Assembly: GCA_020086605.1 (NCBI GenBank)
Contig: JACBWW010000015.1
Span: 4,496,288-4,560,287, forward strand
DNA length: 64,000 bases
Origin: Lanius collurio
Taxonomy: Eukaryota > Chordata > Aves > Passeriformes > Laniidae
Direction: 5' to 3'
Each line of letters begins with the position of its first letter. Position 1 is the first letter of the stretch. A model generated the notes under the pieces. The model did no database searches, was not told the DNA's origin, and worked only from the letters and a program-made list of their open reading frames with translations. The translations under genes were made by a program, and so were the position numbers. Shown piece by piece: positions 51,945-64,000 of the stretch.

Positions 51945-54900
51945 ATCACTGTAACATCTACCACCATATTGCAGAAAACCATTTTCATCAAAAAAACCTT
52001 CAAAAGACTATTCAGAATGTCTTTAACAGGAGAGTAGCACAAAGAAGTATTAACATGGATAAAATTTTGTTTTCATGTGATTCTGAAAAGAACCCAATTT
52101 TAAAAAATCAAAATAATTTTCAAATGCAGAAAACAATTTTGGTTTTGATCTCTTCCTCACTACTTCCTTTTCAATTAACTTATGTTTTTTATATCCTCTG
52201 TCTTTGCTTTCTCTATCCTTTTTGTGCTTTTCCTCATGATCATTTAAGCCAATATGAGTCTGATAACTTCTGTGCTTCAGTTAACTTTTTGAACCCAAGA
52301 AATTTGTATGGATTTGAAATAAAATCTGATTAATTTATATGCCTGTTCTTACAACTAGCAAAGAAAAAAAGGATCTTTTAAAAATATCTGTTTATCAACT
52401 GCTAATGGCAATAATTCTGCACCTTCAGGGAGAATTTCGCAGTTTATTCTGAACTTGACCTTATATAAGCTTGCATGAAAAGCCAAATACAAGTTACTTA
52501 AAGGATAATCTCACAATATGAGCAGGAGAAAAAAAAATCAACAGCAAATATAAATTGACATACTGTCCATGATTTCACTGAAGCTTAAATTTATACGAGG
52601 GGTCTGACCTAGAGTTGTAACATGGTTACGTACCTATCCTTGTGGAATCTTCAGCTGCCTCTCCTGTCTCATGACAGCAGTTCCACTGAAACAATTAATA
52701 GCCTCATGAAAAGGGAAATGTATTTGTTACTTCGATCATGAACACACAGGAAGATTTGTGATACACAAGGGGTTTATTTATTGTGTAAAATATACATATA
52801 TGCATTTTGTGTATTTGTATCATCAAATTACTTGATAGAGTTTGTTTTAATTACTTAGAAACATGCAGATGCCACTTTATTAAAGCTTTTAAACAGCTTG
52901 CCTACACTGACTAGGAATTACAGAGCCACTTTAATATAAAGAGTGTGCACCGAAGAAGTGAAAGAGTAACAAATTTTACATTGGAATTGAAATCCATAAG
53001 CAAGTATTGTATCATGTAACTGGAATTAATAAAACACACATGCATGTACATACACACACAGAAATCCAAGTAAATTAATTGCATATAAAAATTTTTCAGG
53101 ATAATCCCCTTATTTTCTTCAAAGCTATATTGGCATTAATGTAAAATACAGCTGAAATCTCTGAATGAAGCTCCCTGTATAACACAAGATTGCCATGGGT
53201 CGAATCCTACTGAAAACACAACCCAAACATATGAGATGTTGACTATATCTGCCCACATTTAACAGAGTGGGTTTATAAAGACCTAAAAACAAACAAAAAA
53301 ATTGATTTTGTTATACTACTGCTGGTGATGTCCAGCTTTATATAACAAAAGTATAAAAGAGTGAATATCACTCTGCATTAGACCAGGAAAGGTGGAGAAC
53401 ACATAAGTGGGTCTCACACAATATGCAAAAGGTTGGCCCCAGAATGGAGCCATGGGGGCCAGGCCTCTGCATGAGACCTGATATCTGTAGCAGGGGCACT
53501 GGCTGGAGCAAGGGTCCCCCCTCTGACCTGGTGTGGAGTGGCAGGGACCTTGTTCCCTGAGAAACTGTGGTCTGAATGCCACAGAGCAGAAACTGCAGAA
53601 CAGCAATTGCAATCACCCACTGACCACAGCCCACTTACTGGAGGGATTTGAGATAACACGTCCCTGAGTGATGTGGTTCTGTTCTTGTGTCTCCCTCAAT
53701 TCCCCTGAAGCAAGAACAAATGTAAAATATTGATGCTGTCACCATTTTAACAGCTGTACATGCACTATTACCACATGACTTTTCACACTAACTTTTCATT
53801 TGCTGGTGTGGAAAAATGCATGGCAAGCAGTTGTGGTAAAGATCTTGTTAGTAAAAGCCACAATAGTCGATGTCTCTTGCTGTCAGTAGGTTTTGGGGAC
53901 CCTGCTTTTCAGGATGTCCACTAGATATAAATTGGGTTCTGCTGACTCCAGCTTCTTGACTCTTATTTTTCTGATTTCTTCATATTGTTGAATGATTTAT
54001 TTTGAGTTGGGGCAACAAATTCTTTCTTCCAGAGTTGTTGTCATAAATTTCTTGCTATACATTCAATTGTTAGGCTGCTGACATGTAGCAATATTTATTC
54101 TACTTTCTGATACTTCTATTTGTCACCCAACTTCTTCACACTTCTTCCCTTTCATATCTGAAAGTTTATTGAATATTTGCTCACTGTACATCATATTCCA
54201 GAGAGGGTGGGTGACAGTTCTGTAAGGCTGATCATGGAGGTTGGCACTGTAAGGATATGGGGGCTGGTGGACAAATATAATTTTATTGGGAATGCATTGC
54301 ATAAGAGCTATCATATAAGAATTTTTTTTCGGTTCTTCACATGAAGAGTATTTGACATCAGTCTCCTTTCTGTATTTTTGTATCAAACAAGTATTATTTT
54401 CCAAAAATTATTAAACTGAATCATTTCAGATAGTTTAAAATTGAGGTAATTATAGTCACCTGCAGATAAGAACATATCATAAGGATGGTTAATGTTCAGC
54501 ATATCTAGTCAGTGAGAGAAACAAAAAGTGAAGGCTCTGTTTTTGTCTCTCATGTGATAAGCCAATGCATATATTTAAGAAATAACTACTAACTTTATGC
54601 ACTGGGCTCTTGCTTTTTGTTTTTCATTTCACCAAATCACTTCACGACTAGTGATGCAACATCATTCTGAAGAATGGGGAAAAAAAAAAGAAAAGAAATG
54701 CTCTCTTTAAATTTTATAAAGAATGATAAGAGATAAGCATATATAGGTCAGAAAAAGGGCAATTTCTGGAACCATGTTCAAGAAAACAAAGCAGAAATGG
54801 AGATTTCTTGCTGTCTGATGACAGCTTCATGGATATATTCTGATATACATGGCATGAAGTCTTCATGGTGAGAATAGAAACAGGATGTGTAGGATCTTCC

Positions 54901-57900
54901 AGAATGAAAACCATGGTAATTTCACAATTATCTTCCTTCAGATGACACCCAAATAGATATATGCAGCATGGAAAAAAACCCAAAAATAAAGAAAAAAGAA
55001 AATGTAATCTTCTCAAGTGTATCTTTCAATAAAACTTACTAAAAATGAAAACACACTCTTTCTGGATCAGAATTCTTTTCTCAGTCTTAATTAGGTTGCA
55101 AGTGCCCTAGAGACTCCATACCTTGCCAAGACCTGTGTTTTAAGGCCTAGATTCTGCAAGCATATAGATGTTCACATTCACATGACTATTACTGTGGTTT
55201 ATGGTGAATGCCATGAATGATTCTTTATGAAAATTATGCAGTGAAATAATTTGCAAATCTGCAAACCATTTTATATAACTTCTGTTTATGATCTGCCTCA
55301 AGCAGAGCCAAGGGTAGGACCAGGAATATGAAAACCTGCACATGAGTTTCCTGTGCGAGTGTTTTTTTGCAGGGGAGCTAAATAGCTTCGGGTTGCTGGA
55401 GAGAATCTGAGCTTTCTTGGTGCTAGGAGGTTAAGGTTAATGAAAACACTGAATAGCTGAATGTGTGCTGAAAATCTTGGGTATTTTCTGAACCTTCTGT
55501 TCTGGTGAAGGAGGATCTCCACTTACAGAAGAGGTGGTAATAGGAGAGACCCAAATGCTTTTGGATCAATAACAGCTGAAAGAGGGCTGGAGTCTATCTG
55601 GGAATACTTGAGATTTTCTACATGCCTGTCAGGGAAAAATGTGGAGATGCTTTTCAGGATGTGATAGGGAGCTCATCTGTCACAGTGACTGCAAGGTACT
55701 TGACCTCTTCTTAGGTAGATGTGGGTCAGGGAAGTGAGGAGACATTGAAAGACAACTTTGAGACAGCACTGAGCATGCTCAATGTCCATGATCCCTTGCT
55801 TATTTCTGCTACAGTGTCTTCTGGTCTCTTTAAAGCCACAGTGCCAGTCTTTCTCTTGAGGCTCTATTAAAAACACATTCAGAAAATGCTAACTTTTCTT
55901 GACTAGCAGACAAGCTGGCTTACTACTCTAAAAAGAAAAAAAACTGAAATAAAATTCCTTCTTATTCCCCTATTTTTGTTGTCTATATAGAGGAATGCAT
56001 GGATACAGGGGTAAGATATCAAAATAGTTTGAATTTTAGCCTTCTGAACTATTAATGTTTTTATGGAGTGAAATTTAGGTACTGCTCAAGATGCAACTAT
56101 CTTTACATTGATTAATGCAACGGGGCCTTCGGACAAATTTTACTTGTAGATACTAACATAATACAAATAATAAATATTGCTGTTAATATTCCACTCTGTG
56201 GCACAAGCATTACAGAATTATATACATAATATCCCATTCAAGTGTGAAGATGTGAAAAGTATGTTCAACAAATGATCCAACCATTGAATTTTAGGAATAT
56301 AAGATAGATGTTAAATTACTAAAAATTGAAATGCTACAATGCTGTAAAATAATTTAAATTCAGATTAATTTCTGTTGACAGCATTTGGATCTGGAGCAGA
56401 ATATATCTCATAAATCCATAAGTAATTGTAATTGGAATAGGCTGAAAAAGAGCTTTCAATATTTAGATATAAGAAATAAAAGGATTTTATTTGAAAAAGT
56501 TTACATAGTTTTGACAAAAACCCCATGGAGATGTACTTCCTGTAGTTCAGTCTGTGTTGAGAAGATAGCCACACAAGAGCAGTGGACAGTAAATTTGGGT
56601 TGTGGCAAGACATGGGACTGCACAGGGGCACTCTGGGAGAAAGGGAAGCACAGAAGACACAGGGCAAATCTAGAAGTCTCAGTTTCTCATGTTTGGGTTC
56701 CCTCATCAAATTTGCCCACTGGTGTGTAGTACTAGATAATAAGTATATGGTAGAAATAAGGAGAGAAGTAGAAATGTTAAGGCTTTGTTATTGAAAGGAG
56801 TGCAGGAGTGAAAGTCTGGAGAGAAGGTACTTCTCTTAACCTTTTCATACGCTTGAAAATAATAAAAAGAAACTTTCTTTGTTGATAAGACCCTAAAGTC
56901 AAATGACATGGGATTAACTGCAGAACTTCTTGGATCAAAAATTATTGTCTTTGTTGTAAAGAATGTTCAACAAAAGCTATGTAGGATGCTTCTATTTAAA
57001 GTTTCAAAAAGAGATGGTTTTCTTACGTACCTTAAATGTGCTTATCCTAGAGAACTCTGTCCTTGATTGTGGGAGTTCATCTGCTGCTATAGTGTAAGGT
57101 AATAGAAAATAATCATGAGCTTACTCATACTTGTAATGTGTTTCTTCTATCGACTGCAAGTCAGTGAAAGGCAATGAAATCAGGGTGGAGGAAGTTTGTA
57201 AATAGAATCAAAGGTTGTACTGTTCCAGGTGTTTTAAGTGCCACTCATGCTTGAAAGAGAAACACAGTCCCCATCATTTGAAGCTGAGTTTTAAAGCTGA
57301 TTCTTTACTATTCCTTGCAAAGATGAAACTGAGTGAAAATTAGAACATGTTTTGTGATTATTATGCCAAGTTTTTGTGGTTTGGGTTTTTTGGTTTTATT
57401 TTTTTTATGGGGGGGGTGTGATGGGTTGGGGAATGAGTAGTTTTTTTCTTCTTTTCTTTTTCTTTTTTTTTCTTTTTTTCTTTATCTTATTGTTATGAAG
57501 AAATTTTTTTTTTAGATATATGAGGCTGTCAGATTTATTACTGTCTCCCAACAGTATATTAAGAGTGTTGAAGTTGCACATACTGTAACAAGAAAAACAG
57601 AATTTCTATATCATTTATCTCCAAGATTATTAAGAATTCATTTTCTTCATTAAGATCTTCAGCTGAATATGATAAAAGACTAACAAGGATGTGGTAGTTA
57701 GCTGCTATTAAATTTTCATTCAAATAATAAATATATTGAGAACTATAATAACAATAAACTTTTCAGAGTAAGAAATGTATGAAGGCAAGCTGTGAGGAAA
57801 GAAACAATGGATTACTTCTGCAGACATATTTTTACTCCTCAGTCAATAAAATTATATCAAAGATGTAAGGTAGTGGTGTAAAAAGGCTCAAAACAAAGTC

Positions 57901-58959
57901 GATATGTCACTCTGGGTCCTGCTGAAAATTAAAGAGTCCAAGTCATGAAACAACAAACCTGTGTTTGTCCCAACACAGGTAGGAACACTTAAAATCCATT
58001 TTTCTGGATTCTGGACCACCAGTCAGTGCCTGAAGAAAGACCCTGGAGAGTCAGATGCTGGGGAATCAGGAGGCTGCTCCAGAACCAACACCCCTCTTTC
58101 CCTGAGCTGTCCTGGTCAGTGCAGATCTGGGCCTTAGGAGGAAGGAAAGAGTCAAAAATTAGGAGTTTCCTTTAGATACTGGACTAAAAGAAAAAAGAAG
58201 CTGACTTTTAGGTTGAGGAAATACTTCTTGGTTTTTCTGCCTTTATAGTTTAGGCTGCAAAACTCTTTTCACTCTTAGTTTGATATTAACTTCATCAAAG
58301 ACATATTTCACTAACAGAATCAATTTTCTCAGCTAAGAAAGACAATCCATTAGATCAAAAATACTTAGTTTCTTGGGACAGGAAGCACTGAAACTGGTGT
58401 TAGCAGCAAAGCATATTGTGTGTTCATATGGCTGTCGAATCAATATGCAATAAATAATGGAGATGCTCATAGATATAAAAATAGCCAAGAGGAATTGATA
58501 TAGGACCAAAAGGAATTAAAACAAGACTTAAAACTGAGCCAAGAGACTCCACAAACTGAATTAAAGCAACATCTGGAAACTTTCCAGAAAGAATTGACAA
58601 TGAGCTATTGTTAGAAATGATATCTTTGAGTACAAACTCAAAACTAAAAAACTCTGTCTAGTTCAATAAAATGGAGGATAGACATGAAGTGACTGCCCTA
58701 GATCCAGGTTTTCCAGGAATAAAAGAAACTGGGAAACTTGTATAATTTGAAATTTTCTTGACAGAAATGGGCACTCAGGGGGCTGGGCAATTAAACAATA
58801 GCCTTGAGGAGAAAATTGTAGGGACTTTAGAAGACAACTGTCTGTGTGAGGGATTGGGTCAGTGGAGATGGTGACTGATGCAGGGTGTTTGCAAGGTTTC
58901 CATCTTGTTTTTATTCATTGAGGCCTGGAGGGTAAAGGTTGGATTGGCTCAGCTCAGAT
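51945..58959. other. AT-rich non-coding DNA with a GC-richer patch
   Basis: Mostly AT-rich and without recognisable genes. At about 53400-53660 there is a GC-richer patch with three overlapping minus-strand open frames of 81-98 codons; the overlap in three frames points to composition or an old repeat, not a gene. A T-rich and G-rich stretch lies at 57376-57515. A hairpin with 8-bp arms (CCTGTGTT/AACACAGG, 57958-57979) is present. The 58000-58140 segment is also GC-richer and unexplained. Confidence 0.6.
57376..57515. repeat. Low-complexity T-rich / G-rich tract
   Basis: TTTGGGTTTTTTGG runs are followed by a G run (GGGGGGG), then a long CTTTT-type polypyrimidine stretch. A low-complexity region with no coding meaning. 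Confidence 0.85.
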
Positions 58960-59130
58960 AACACAACCCACCTCCCATGTTATCTTTGTGAGAAAACTCC
59001 CTGGGAAGCTTATTTGGCACAGTTCAACATCCTAGTCCAAATGAATGGTTGGGGAGATGAACAGATGAACACCATATGGTCAGAGGCATGGAGCAGTTGT
59101 GAGAGGCACTGTTTGCTCTGAACCCGTAGG
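58960..59130 (+). pseudogene. Decayed Ty3/gypsy-like gag fragment
   Basis: The frame through 58990-59064 encodes a stretch that includes KTPWEAYLAQF and, shortly after, QMNGWGDEQ. This closely resembles the start of the gag capsid domain of Ty3/gypsy-type LTR retrotransposons, where K-T-x-W-E-A-Y-x-x-Q-F is followed by a short helix and L-N-x-W. Downstream the frame breaks: the expected next helix appears to continue in a neighbouring frame (around 59070-59120), and the current frame stops at 59119-59121. Upstream of the motif the match also fades. No protease, reverse transcriptase, integrase or LTR of this type is seen nearby. Such elements are scarce in birds, so this would be an old fossil. 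I rely on recalled family motifs; the match is only about 25-30 residues long. Confidence 0.5.
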
Positions 59131-61574
59131 CACATTTCTGTGTTAGCGGCTGGCTGTCTTGTCTGCCCCCCTCATCAATTCCTTGTAAACACAGTTCTTA
59201 AGCACATTTGAATAATTTTGCTAGCTGGAGGAGTAACTAAAACCCTAAAAATACTGGCTATTTGAATTGTTTGCATAAGGTGCATTGCAGCAAAGCAGCT
59301 GTGCTTCAGTCAAAATTTATGATTCTTATCCTAAGCCCAGTGAAACACCTTTTCTGCCTGCTACAATTCCCACTTTTCCTCCTCTTTACCAATTATGAGA
59401 TCAGAACATGCGCAGAGCAATTCCATATTGCTGAACTTGGTTAAACATTTCTTCAAGCTACAACTGTACTTCCTCTGCACAGGTGCTGTGCAAATGCTTA
59501 ATGCTGAAAGCTAATGTAAAGGCTCTGCTCTTCCTTCAGCAGTATGCTGTAGTTTAAAGGGTCAGTCCCAAAGAGAATAAGAAATTTCTTCCCTGATTTT
59601 TTTTTCTTTAACCAGTGCCCAGAATGCTTCCAACATCTTTAGCTGACCCCAGGATGATAAATGAGGTCATCTTGCTTAAGTCTGTTACTTTACATTATGT
59701 TTCTGCACCTCAATAACCACACTTAAAGGAGAATCTCATTTTCATAATAGAAAAAAATGAAATGCCTTTCTGATACAGCTTGCACCATTTCAGGTCACCC
59801 TGTTCTCTCTGCTGTTTATTGAACTGCATTAGCATCACCTTCAGAGGAAGTTGGTCACCTTTCCTTTATGTGAAGGTACAAAGTGGTCATGTAAAAAGGT
59901 GGGTGAAGCAAAAGCAAAAATTGCAATTAGTTTAAGTGCTGCTCTTAGAACATTCTAGTCCAAACTGAAGATTGAAAGGAAAAAATAAGGGGGAGGAGGA
60001 AACAGTTCTAATTTAAATGATAAGGTTTTATTTACACTTCAGTGACTAAGAAAAAGACAAAGAAACTGGGATATGACTACTGTGAAATTGTCTTATCCAA
60101 TAATACCTTTTTATTTAGAAACGGTTGTACATAAATAGTCTACATGATTGAAATACATGCTGAATTTCTTTTTCTTACAGAAAATATTGAATCTCTTTCC
60201 CCAAATGGAAACTATCAATTAATGAAACTGATTATTTTTAGCAGGAAATTTATCTGTAATAAAAAAGGCAAGATTATGTCCTCTGTGTTGCTTTTCCTAT
60301 TAAATGACAATAGTACTAAGGACAATAACTAATGAGATCCTTGCATCCTTCCTTATGAATATGCCTATTTTGAGCTGTTCCCCTTTTTTAGAAACATCAC
60401 TGTTTTTAAAGTCCTCATTTGAAAAAAGAAAAAAAAAAAGCTATTTCAATTGTATGGATCATAACTTTCCAAATCTCTGCTGACTTTGTAAATGCCCCTC
60501 AAGTGCATTGATTGCATCTGATCCTTGTAAGAGGGAATATGTGAAAGCCATTATGAATGCTTTATTTTCTTGCATAAAAGTTCATCTTCTTCTTTTCCCT
60601 ATTTGTATATATTCTTTTTTCTTAATTGTTTGTTGCAGCACCTCTACTCTTTTTAAGTCTGTGAAAACATTTTATTGCAACAACATTTGTCTCTAAAAGT
60701 ATTTGTCACATTACACTTAGATTAATGTGTGAAATTTTCTTTCAGAGAAAGTGTGTGTTACAATGATTGATTCATGTGACAAAGGTAGTATGCAAGGGAG
60801 AACCAAAGGCTCTGGATCCAGGTAGGGTAACAGAGATCAATCTACAAGAAGCAGACAACTATGTGTCTTTACACACATCTACATTAACACAGCCGATTGT
60901 TATCATTGGGACGTCTCTAGAACTTCCTCACTTTTTTCTTCTCTCCTTGTGTCTGCTTCTATGACAGGCAGCATTTCAGCAATTCTGTGAGACATGGATA
61001 TTTCTTGATATCTGATAAAACCATTTACATCACAAAGTCCCCCTAAAAGCTGAACTTAAAAATATAATAAGGTTATCCCCTTTCAGGATCAAAGAAAATT
61101 TATATACAGATATTTTAAGCTTTTTTTTTTTTTTTAATAGACATACAGAAGACTGTTTAAATACTGAATTGATAACCAAGAAGGACCTCTGGGAGTTTAT
61201 TGATAACCATGTTTCCACATGAAGTTGATAATCGAGTATTTGAATATATTACTGAAAACCATTAAAGAACAAATGAAATGAGCATTCAAAGAGGAAGAAA
61301 ACACACTGTATAATCAGAAGAATAAAATTTTTACTTATGCTTTTGCATTGGTTAATTTAAGTATTCAGCTGCAGGATCGTGTCATGAATATAATAACAAA
61401 AGGGATTCTATACTGTCAGCCTCCTTGTCCATGCTGAATGAAATATAAATATAAAACATATTATATACATTATGACATGAACAGGATCGCTAATATATAT
61501 ATATATTTACAGATATTTAATATTACGAAAAATATAAGGCAGTACAATTCTTTCTTGGTACTGTCACTTCGAGT
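59131..61574. other. AT-rich non-coding DNA, no gene seen
   Basis: Unique-looking sequence with no recognised gene. The segment 59480-59960 is less AT-rich and non-repetitive and could be a conserved non-coding element, untested here. It contains A- or T-rich runs near 60424-60440 and 61121-61136, and a short AT tract (61491-61506). Confidence 0.6.
61491..61506. repeat. (AT)n microsatellite
   Basis: About eight AT units. A short simple repeat. Confidence 0.85.
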
Positions 61575-62335
61575 GAATCATAGAATATCCTGAGTCAAAA
61601 GGATCACCAGAGTCCAACTTCCGGCCCTGCACAGGACAGCCCCAAAAATCACACCAGGAGCCTGAGAACATTGTCCAAAAGCTCACTTGGACTCTTACAA
61701 GCTTGATGTCATGACCACTTTCCTGGGGAGCCTGTTCCAACCTTCAAACCCCCTCTGGGTGAAGAACCTTTTCCTAATATACAACCTGAACTTCCCCTGA
61801 CACAGCATGAGGCCATTCCCTTGAGTCCTGTCACTGGTCACTACAGAGAAGGATTCACTGTCTGCCCCTCCTCTTCCCCTCACAAGGAAACTGCAATGAG
61901 GTCTTCCCTCAGTCTCCTCTTCTCCAGGCTGAACAGACCAAGCGACCTCAGCCACTCCTCCTATGGCTTCTCCTTAAGGCCCTTCACCATATTTACAGCG
62001 CTCCTTTGGACACTCCCTAATAGCCTTAGTGCATTCTTATATTGTGGTGTCCAAAACGGCACAAAATATTCAAGACTGCAGCAGTGCAGAGCAGAGCAGG
62101 AAAAACCCATCCCTTGCCCAGCTGGCGATGCTGTGTCAATGCATCCAGGACATGGTTGTCACTTTTGGCTACCAAGGCACATCATGGACTCATATTCATC
62201 TTGCCATTGACCAGGACCAATAGATCCCTTTCCACAGAGTCTCTCTCCAGTCTCTCATTCCCCAGTCTGTGTGTACATCCAAGGTTGTCCTGTCCCAGGG
62301 CGATATTTGCCCTTTTCCCCCTAAACTGAATCACA
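61575..62335 (-). mobile_element. CR1 LINE, 5'-truncated, minus strand
   Basis: This is about 760 bp of a chicken-repeat-1 (CR1) non-LTR retrotransposon, read from the minus strand. Its 3' end is at the low coordinate: the plus strand starts GAATCATAGAATATCCTGAG, the complement of the CR1 3' terminal ATTCTATGATTC-type repeat. It continues with blocks typical of avian CR1 such as GAGTCCAACTTCCGGCCCTG, CCTGGGGAGCCTGTTCCAAC, GGGTGAAGAACCTTTTCCTA, CTCTTCTCCAGGCTGAACAG and CCCAGTCTGTGTGTACATCC. The form of the 3' end suggests a CR1-J/Y-like subfamily, tentatively. 5' truncation is the rule for CR1, which inserts by target-primed reverse transcription without a clear target duplication. The upstream limit near 62335 is where the similarity fades. 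Confidence 0.93.
61695..61955 (-). pseudogene. CR1 ORF2 C-terminal fragment
   Basis: This frame lies inside the CR1 and encodes the last part of the CR1 ORF2 polyprotein (endonuclease plus reverse transcriptase), beyond the catalytic domains. The recognisable piece is [20 protein letters not shown], followed by RLPRKVVM, which matches the conserved IRKxFFTxRxxxxWNRLPxxVV end of CR1 ORF2. No endonuclease or RT catalytic motif is present, because the element is truncated upstream. The first part of the open frame is diverged and possibly out of frame, so this is a dead fragment. Confidence 0.8.
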
Positions 62336-62796
62336 TCTTTTACAATCATACAATGTTGCCATCACATAATAAGATGGAATGGGGAAAAGCGTAAATGGAC
62401 ATACTTTTTTCTTTGCCACTATGCATCATTGCAATGTGTTTCCAAGTCTGAATGAGCTGAACCACTCACTGCATGGCAGCCAGAAATGCATGAGTTCTTG
62501 ATATCAGCTTGAGAGTACACTCTGTAGGGCTCCAATATCAAGGTCTGACAGAAGGAAGGCTGACTCATTTTTTGATAAATCTATTTCTTGTCCAGAATAC
62601 ACTACGGCTAACTAGTATCTGTTTTCTCACACTGCATGACAACAAAAAAAGTTGCCTACTGGTAGTCCCTTCCTTCAACATATCTCAGTCTCATACCTCA
62701 GACTTTGTACCATCAAACTCTGCAGTAGAGGTCCTATTCAAAATTCAGTACAGTTCCCTTACTCCATATCCACACAGCCTTTTTTCCTATACATGG
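62336..62796. other. Unique DNA between CR1 and LTR
   Basis: About 460 bp of AT-rich sequence. A 142-codon open frame (62509-62937) starts here and runs into the LTR downstream. It shows no domain and crosses an insertion boundary, so it is treated as chance. Confidence 0.6.
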
Positions 62797-63310
62797 TGTT
62801 GTACCAGTTTGAAAACAAAGGCACCAAGTCAGAATAACAATTTAATAAAGAAAAAAAACAAATCACTGGTTCAAACTGACAGAGTCAGGATACAACCTGA
62901 CACCCTGTTAGTCAGGGTGATGGTAGCAGTCCAATAAAATGGTGGCTGCAGTCCTCCTGAAGGGGTGGATGTGGTTCTGTTGAAGCAGTGATCATGTAGA
63001 AAGGTCTGCTCCTCCTCAGAAGGTCCTGCGGTGGCTGTGTAGCTCCTGTGCTCTGGGAATCCAGTGGAAAGGTGTCTGTGGTGTTCAGAATCTCAGATTT
63101 TATGCAGGATGGAATGCTTGGCTCCTCCTTCTGGGTGGAGGATCTCACAGTAGGATGATGAGTCATGAGGCCAGGTGTGGATGGGCCATGAACAGAAGAT
63201 AGTCCGGAGGGAGTTATCTCTGAGTCATGTGCAGGGCATTGATGGCCCTTCAAGCAGAACACAGCGTGGAGGGAGGAGGCAAGGAAACACTGCCCCACCT
63301 GCTTTCAACA
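62797..63310 (-). mobile_element. Solo ERV LTR, minus strand
   Basis: This element of about 514 bp has LTR structure on the minus strand. It begins TGTTGAAAGCAGGTGGGGCA and ends CAAACTGGTACAACA, giving TG...CA termini with short inverted ends (TGTTG/CAACA). On that strand a TATA-like TGCATAAAATCTG lies near 63099-63111 and an ATTAAA-type polyadenylation signal near 62838-62845, in the order expected of U3-R-U5. The GC content is above the flanks. Flanking pentamers CATGG and GCTCA do not match, so no target duplication is recognised; the ends may be off by a few bases or one flank may have changed. The 128-codon minus-strand frame within it is not a gene. The structure suggests a bird ERV; I do not name the family. 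Confidence 0.75.
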
Positions 63311-64000
63311 GCTCATGAGGATGGTAATAGAGTACACTGCAACCCAGGAGAGGTATACACATAGTGGACAATATCTTTGCATCTGATATTGCCAAAGAAC
63401 TGGAGATTATGCATTGTATTGTTGAAATACGAAATGGTTAAAACTCTGGTGTTATATAGAGAAGAAAAAAGGAAATAACAAAAAAACATGTTTTTCCCTT
63501 TAAGGTTACACAAACAGTATTTGAGACCCCCAGTTCTAAATAAACTACAGATGCTGGTTATCCAGGATTAAGTTCTAGATTTTTTATTTATGGGCATCGT
63601 TAAGTAAGTTGTCCCTGAAAAGTAACATTCACACTAAGTTTATATCCTCTGAATTTTCTCTGCAATGTATAAAGATACCTAATGAGAACATGATGACAAC
63701 TTTCTTTCACATATAGATAAAGCAAAACTCATTAAGCAAAATTTTTCTGCCAAATATAAGAATTATGACGCTTCCTTTGAGCTCATAAATCTCAAAAGTT
63801 AAACTTAATGAATAAAGGAATTAAAAAAATGCCAGAATTTTATAATAAGGGAAATAGTATGAATAGCAAAAATGAATAATTTTTACTTTGTTTCTACTAG
63901 ACATAAGAAAAGTAGAAAAAATAAATTAATTTTGTAAACATTTTTCTTTTTTTGCTCTTGCTGGTTCTTGAATGTTAATGTCTTTACTTTGTATCCAGTT
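63311..64000. other. AT-rich non-coding DNA, no gene seen
   Basis: About 690 bp of AT-rich sequence at the window's right edge. I see no gene, RNA or repeat in it. Confidence 0.65.

Noticed and set aside
51908..52333. A 141-codon plus-strand frame
   Set aside because: It starts inside the small GC-rich insert, runs into AT-rich unique DNA and has no recognisable domain or splice context.
53196..53206. A tRNA B-box-like GGGTCGAATCC
   Set aside because: The surrounding bases cannot form a tRNA cloverleaf, and no matching A box lies upstream at the right distance.
62509..62937. A 142-codon plus-strand frame
   Set aside because: It crosses the boundary of the LTR at 62797 and so joins two unrelated sequences.
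62912..63298. A 128-codon minus-strand frame
   Set aside because: It lies within a solo LTR; no retroviral coding region is expected there and no domain is visible.
1..64000. CRISPR array, bacterial operon or other prokaryotic system
   Set aside because: There are no regularly spaced repeats with unique spacers and no dense gene order; the CR1 and ERV repeats show a vertebrate (bird) genome.

Overview
The window looks like a gene-poor, AT-rich stretch of a bird nuclear genome. The evidence is its interspersed repeats: a 5'-truncated CR1 non-LTR retrotransposon whose sequence matches avian CR1 3' ends, and several solo endogenous-retrovirus LTRs of types I recognise from bird genomes. A songbird is plausible but not proven. 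I found no complete protein-coding gene, rRNA, tRNA or CRISPR array. The many 60-160 codon open frames scatter over both strands. Most are chance frames in AT-rich DNA or stop-free frames inside GC-rich LTRs. The window may be intergenic (a gene desert) or lie in a very long intron.

Layout. 1-7009 is AT-rich unique DNA with simple repeats. 7010-8004 is an ERV LTR (+). 8005-17294 is unique DNA with one ambiguous base (N, 14328). 17300-18313 is a second LTR of the same family (+), flanked by a perfect 5-bp target duplication. 19115-19676 is an LTR of a different, very common bird family (-), also with a perfect 5-bp duplication. 19682-45145 is AT-rich DNA with GATA, CTA and CCTT microsatellites, two weak exon-like open frames (23038-23280 + and 26162-26305 -) and a striking 40-bp-arm hairpin at 28500-28587. 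45146-45501 is a short ERVK-like LTR (-). 51868-51944 is a small GC-rich, foldable insert between 8-bp direct repeats. 58960-59130 holds what appears to be a decayed Ty3/gypsy-type gag fragment. 61575-62335 is the CR1 (-) with the C-terminal end of its ORF2. 62797-63310 is another solo LTR (-). The rest is unique AT-rich sequence.

No set of genes works together here. The window records repeated retroelement insertion followed by LTR-LTR recombination and decay. The observations most worth a check are the long hairpin, the gag-like relic, the small structured insert and the two exon-like frames. All calls come from reading the sequence and recalling families; no database search was run.
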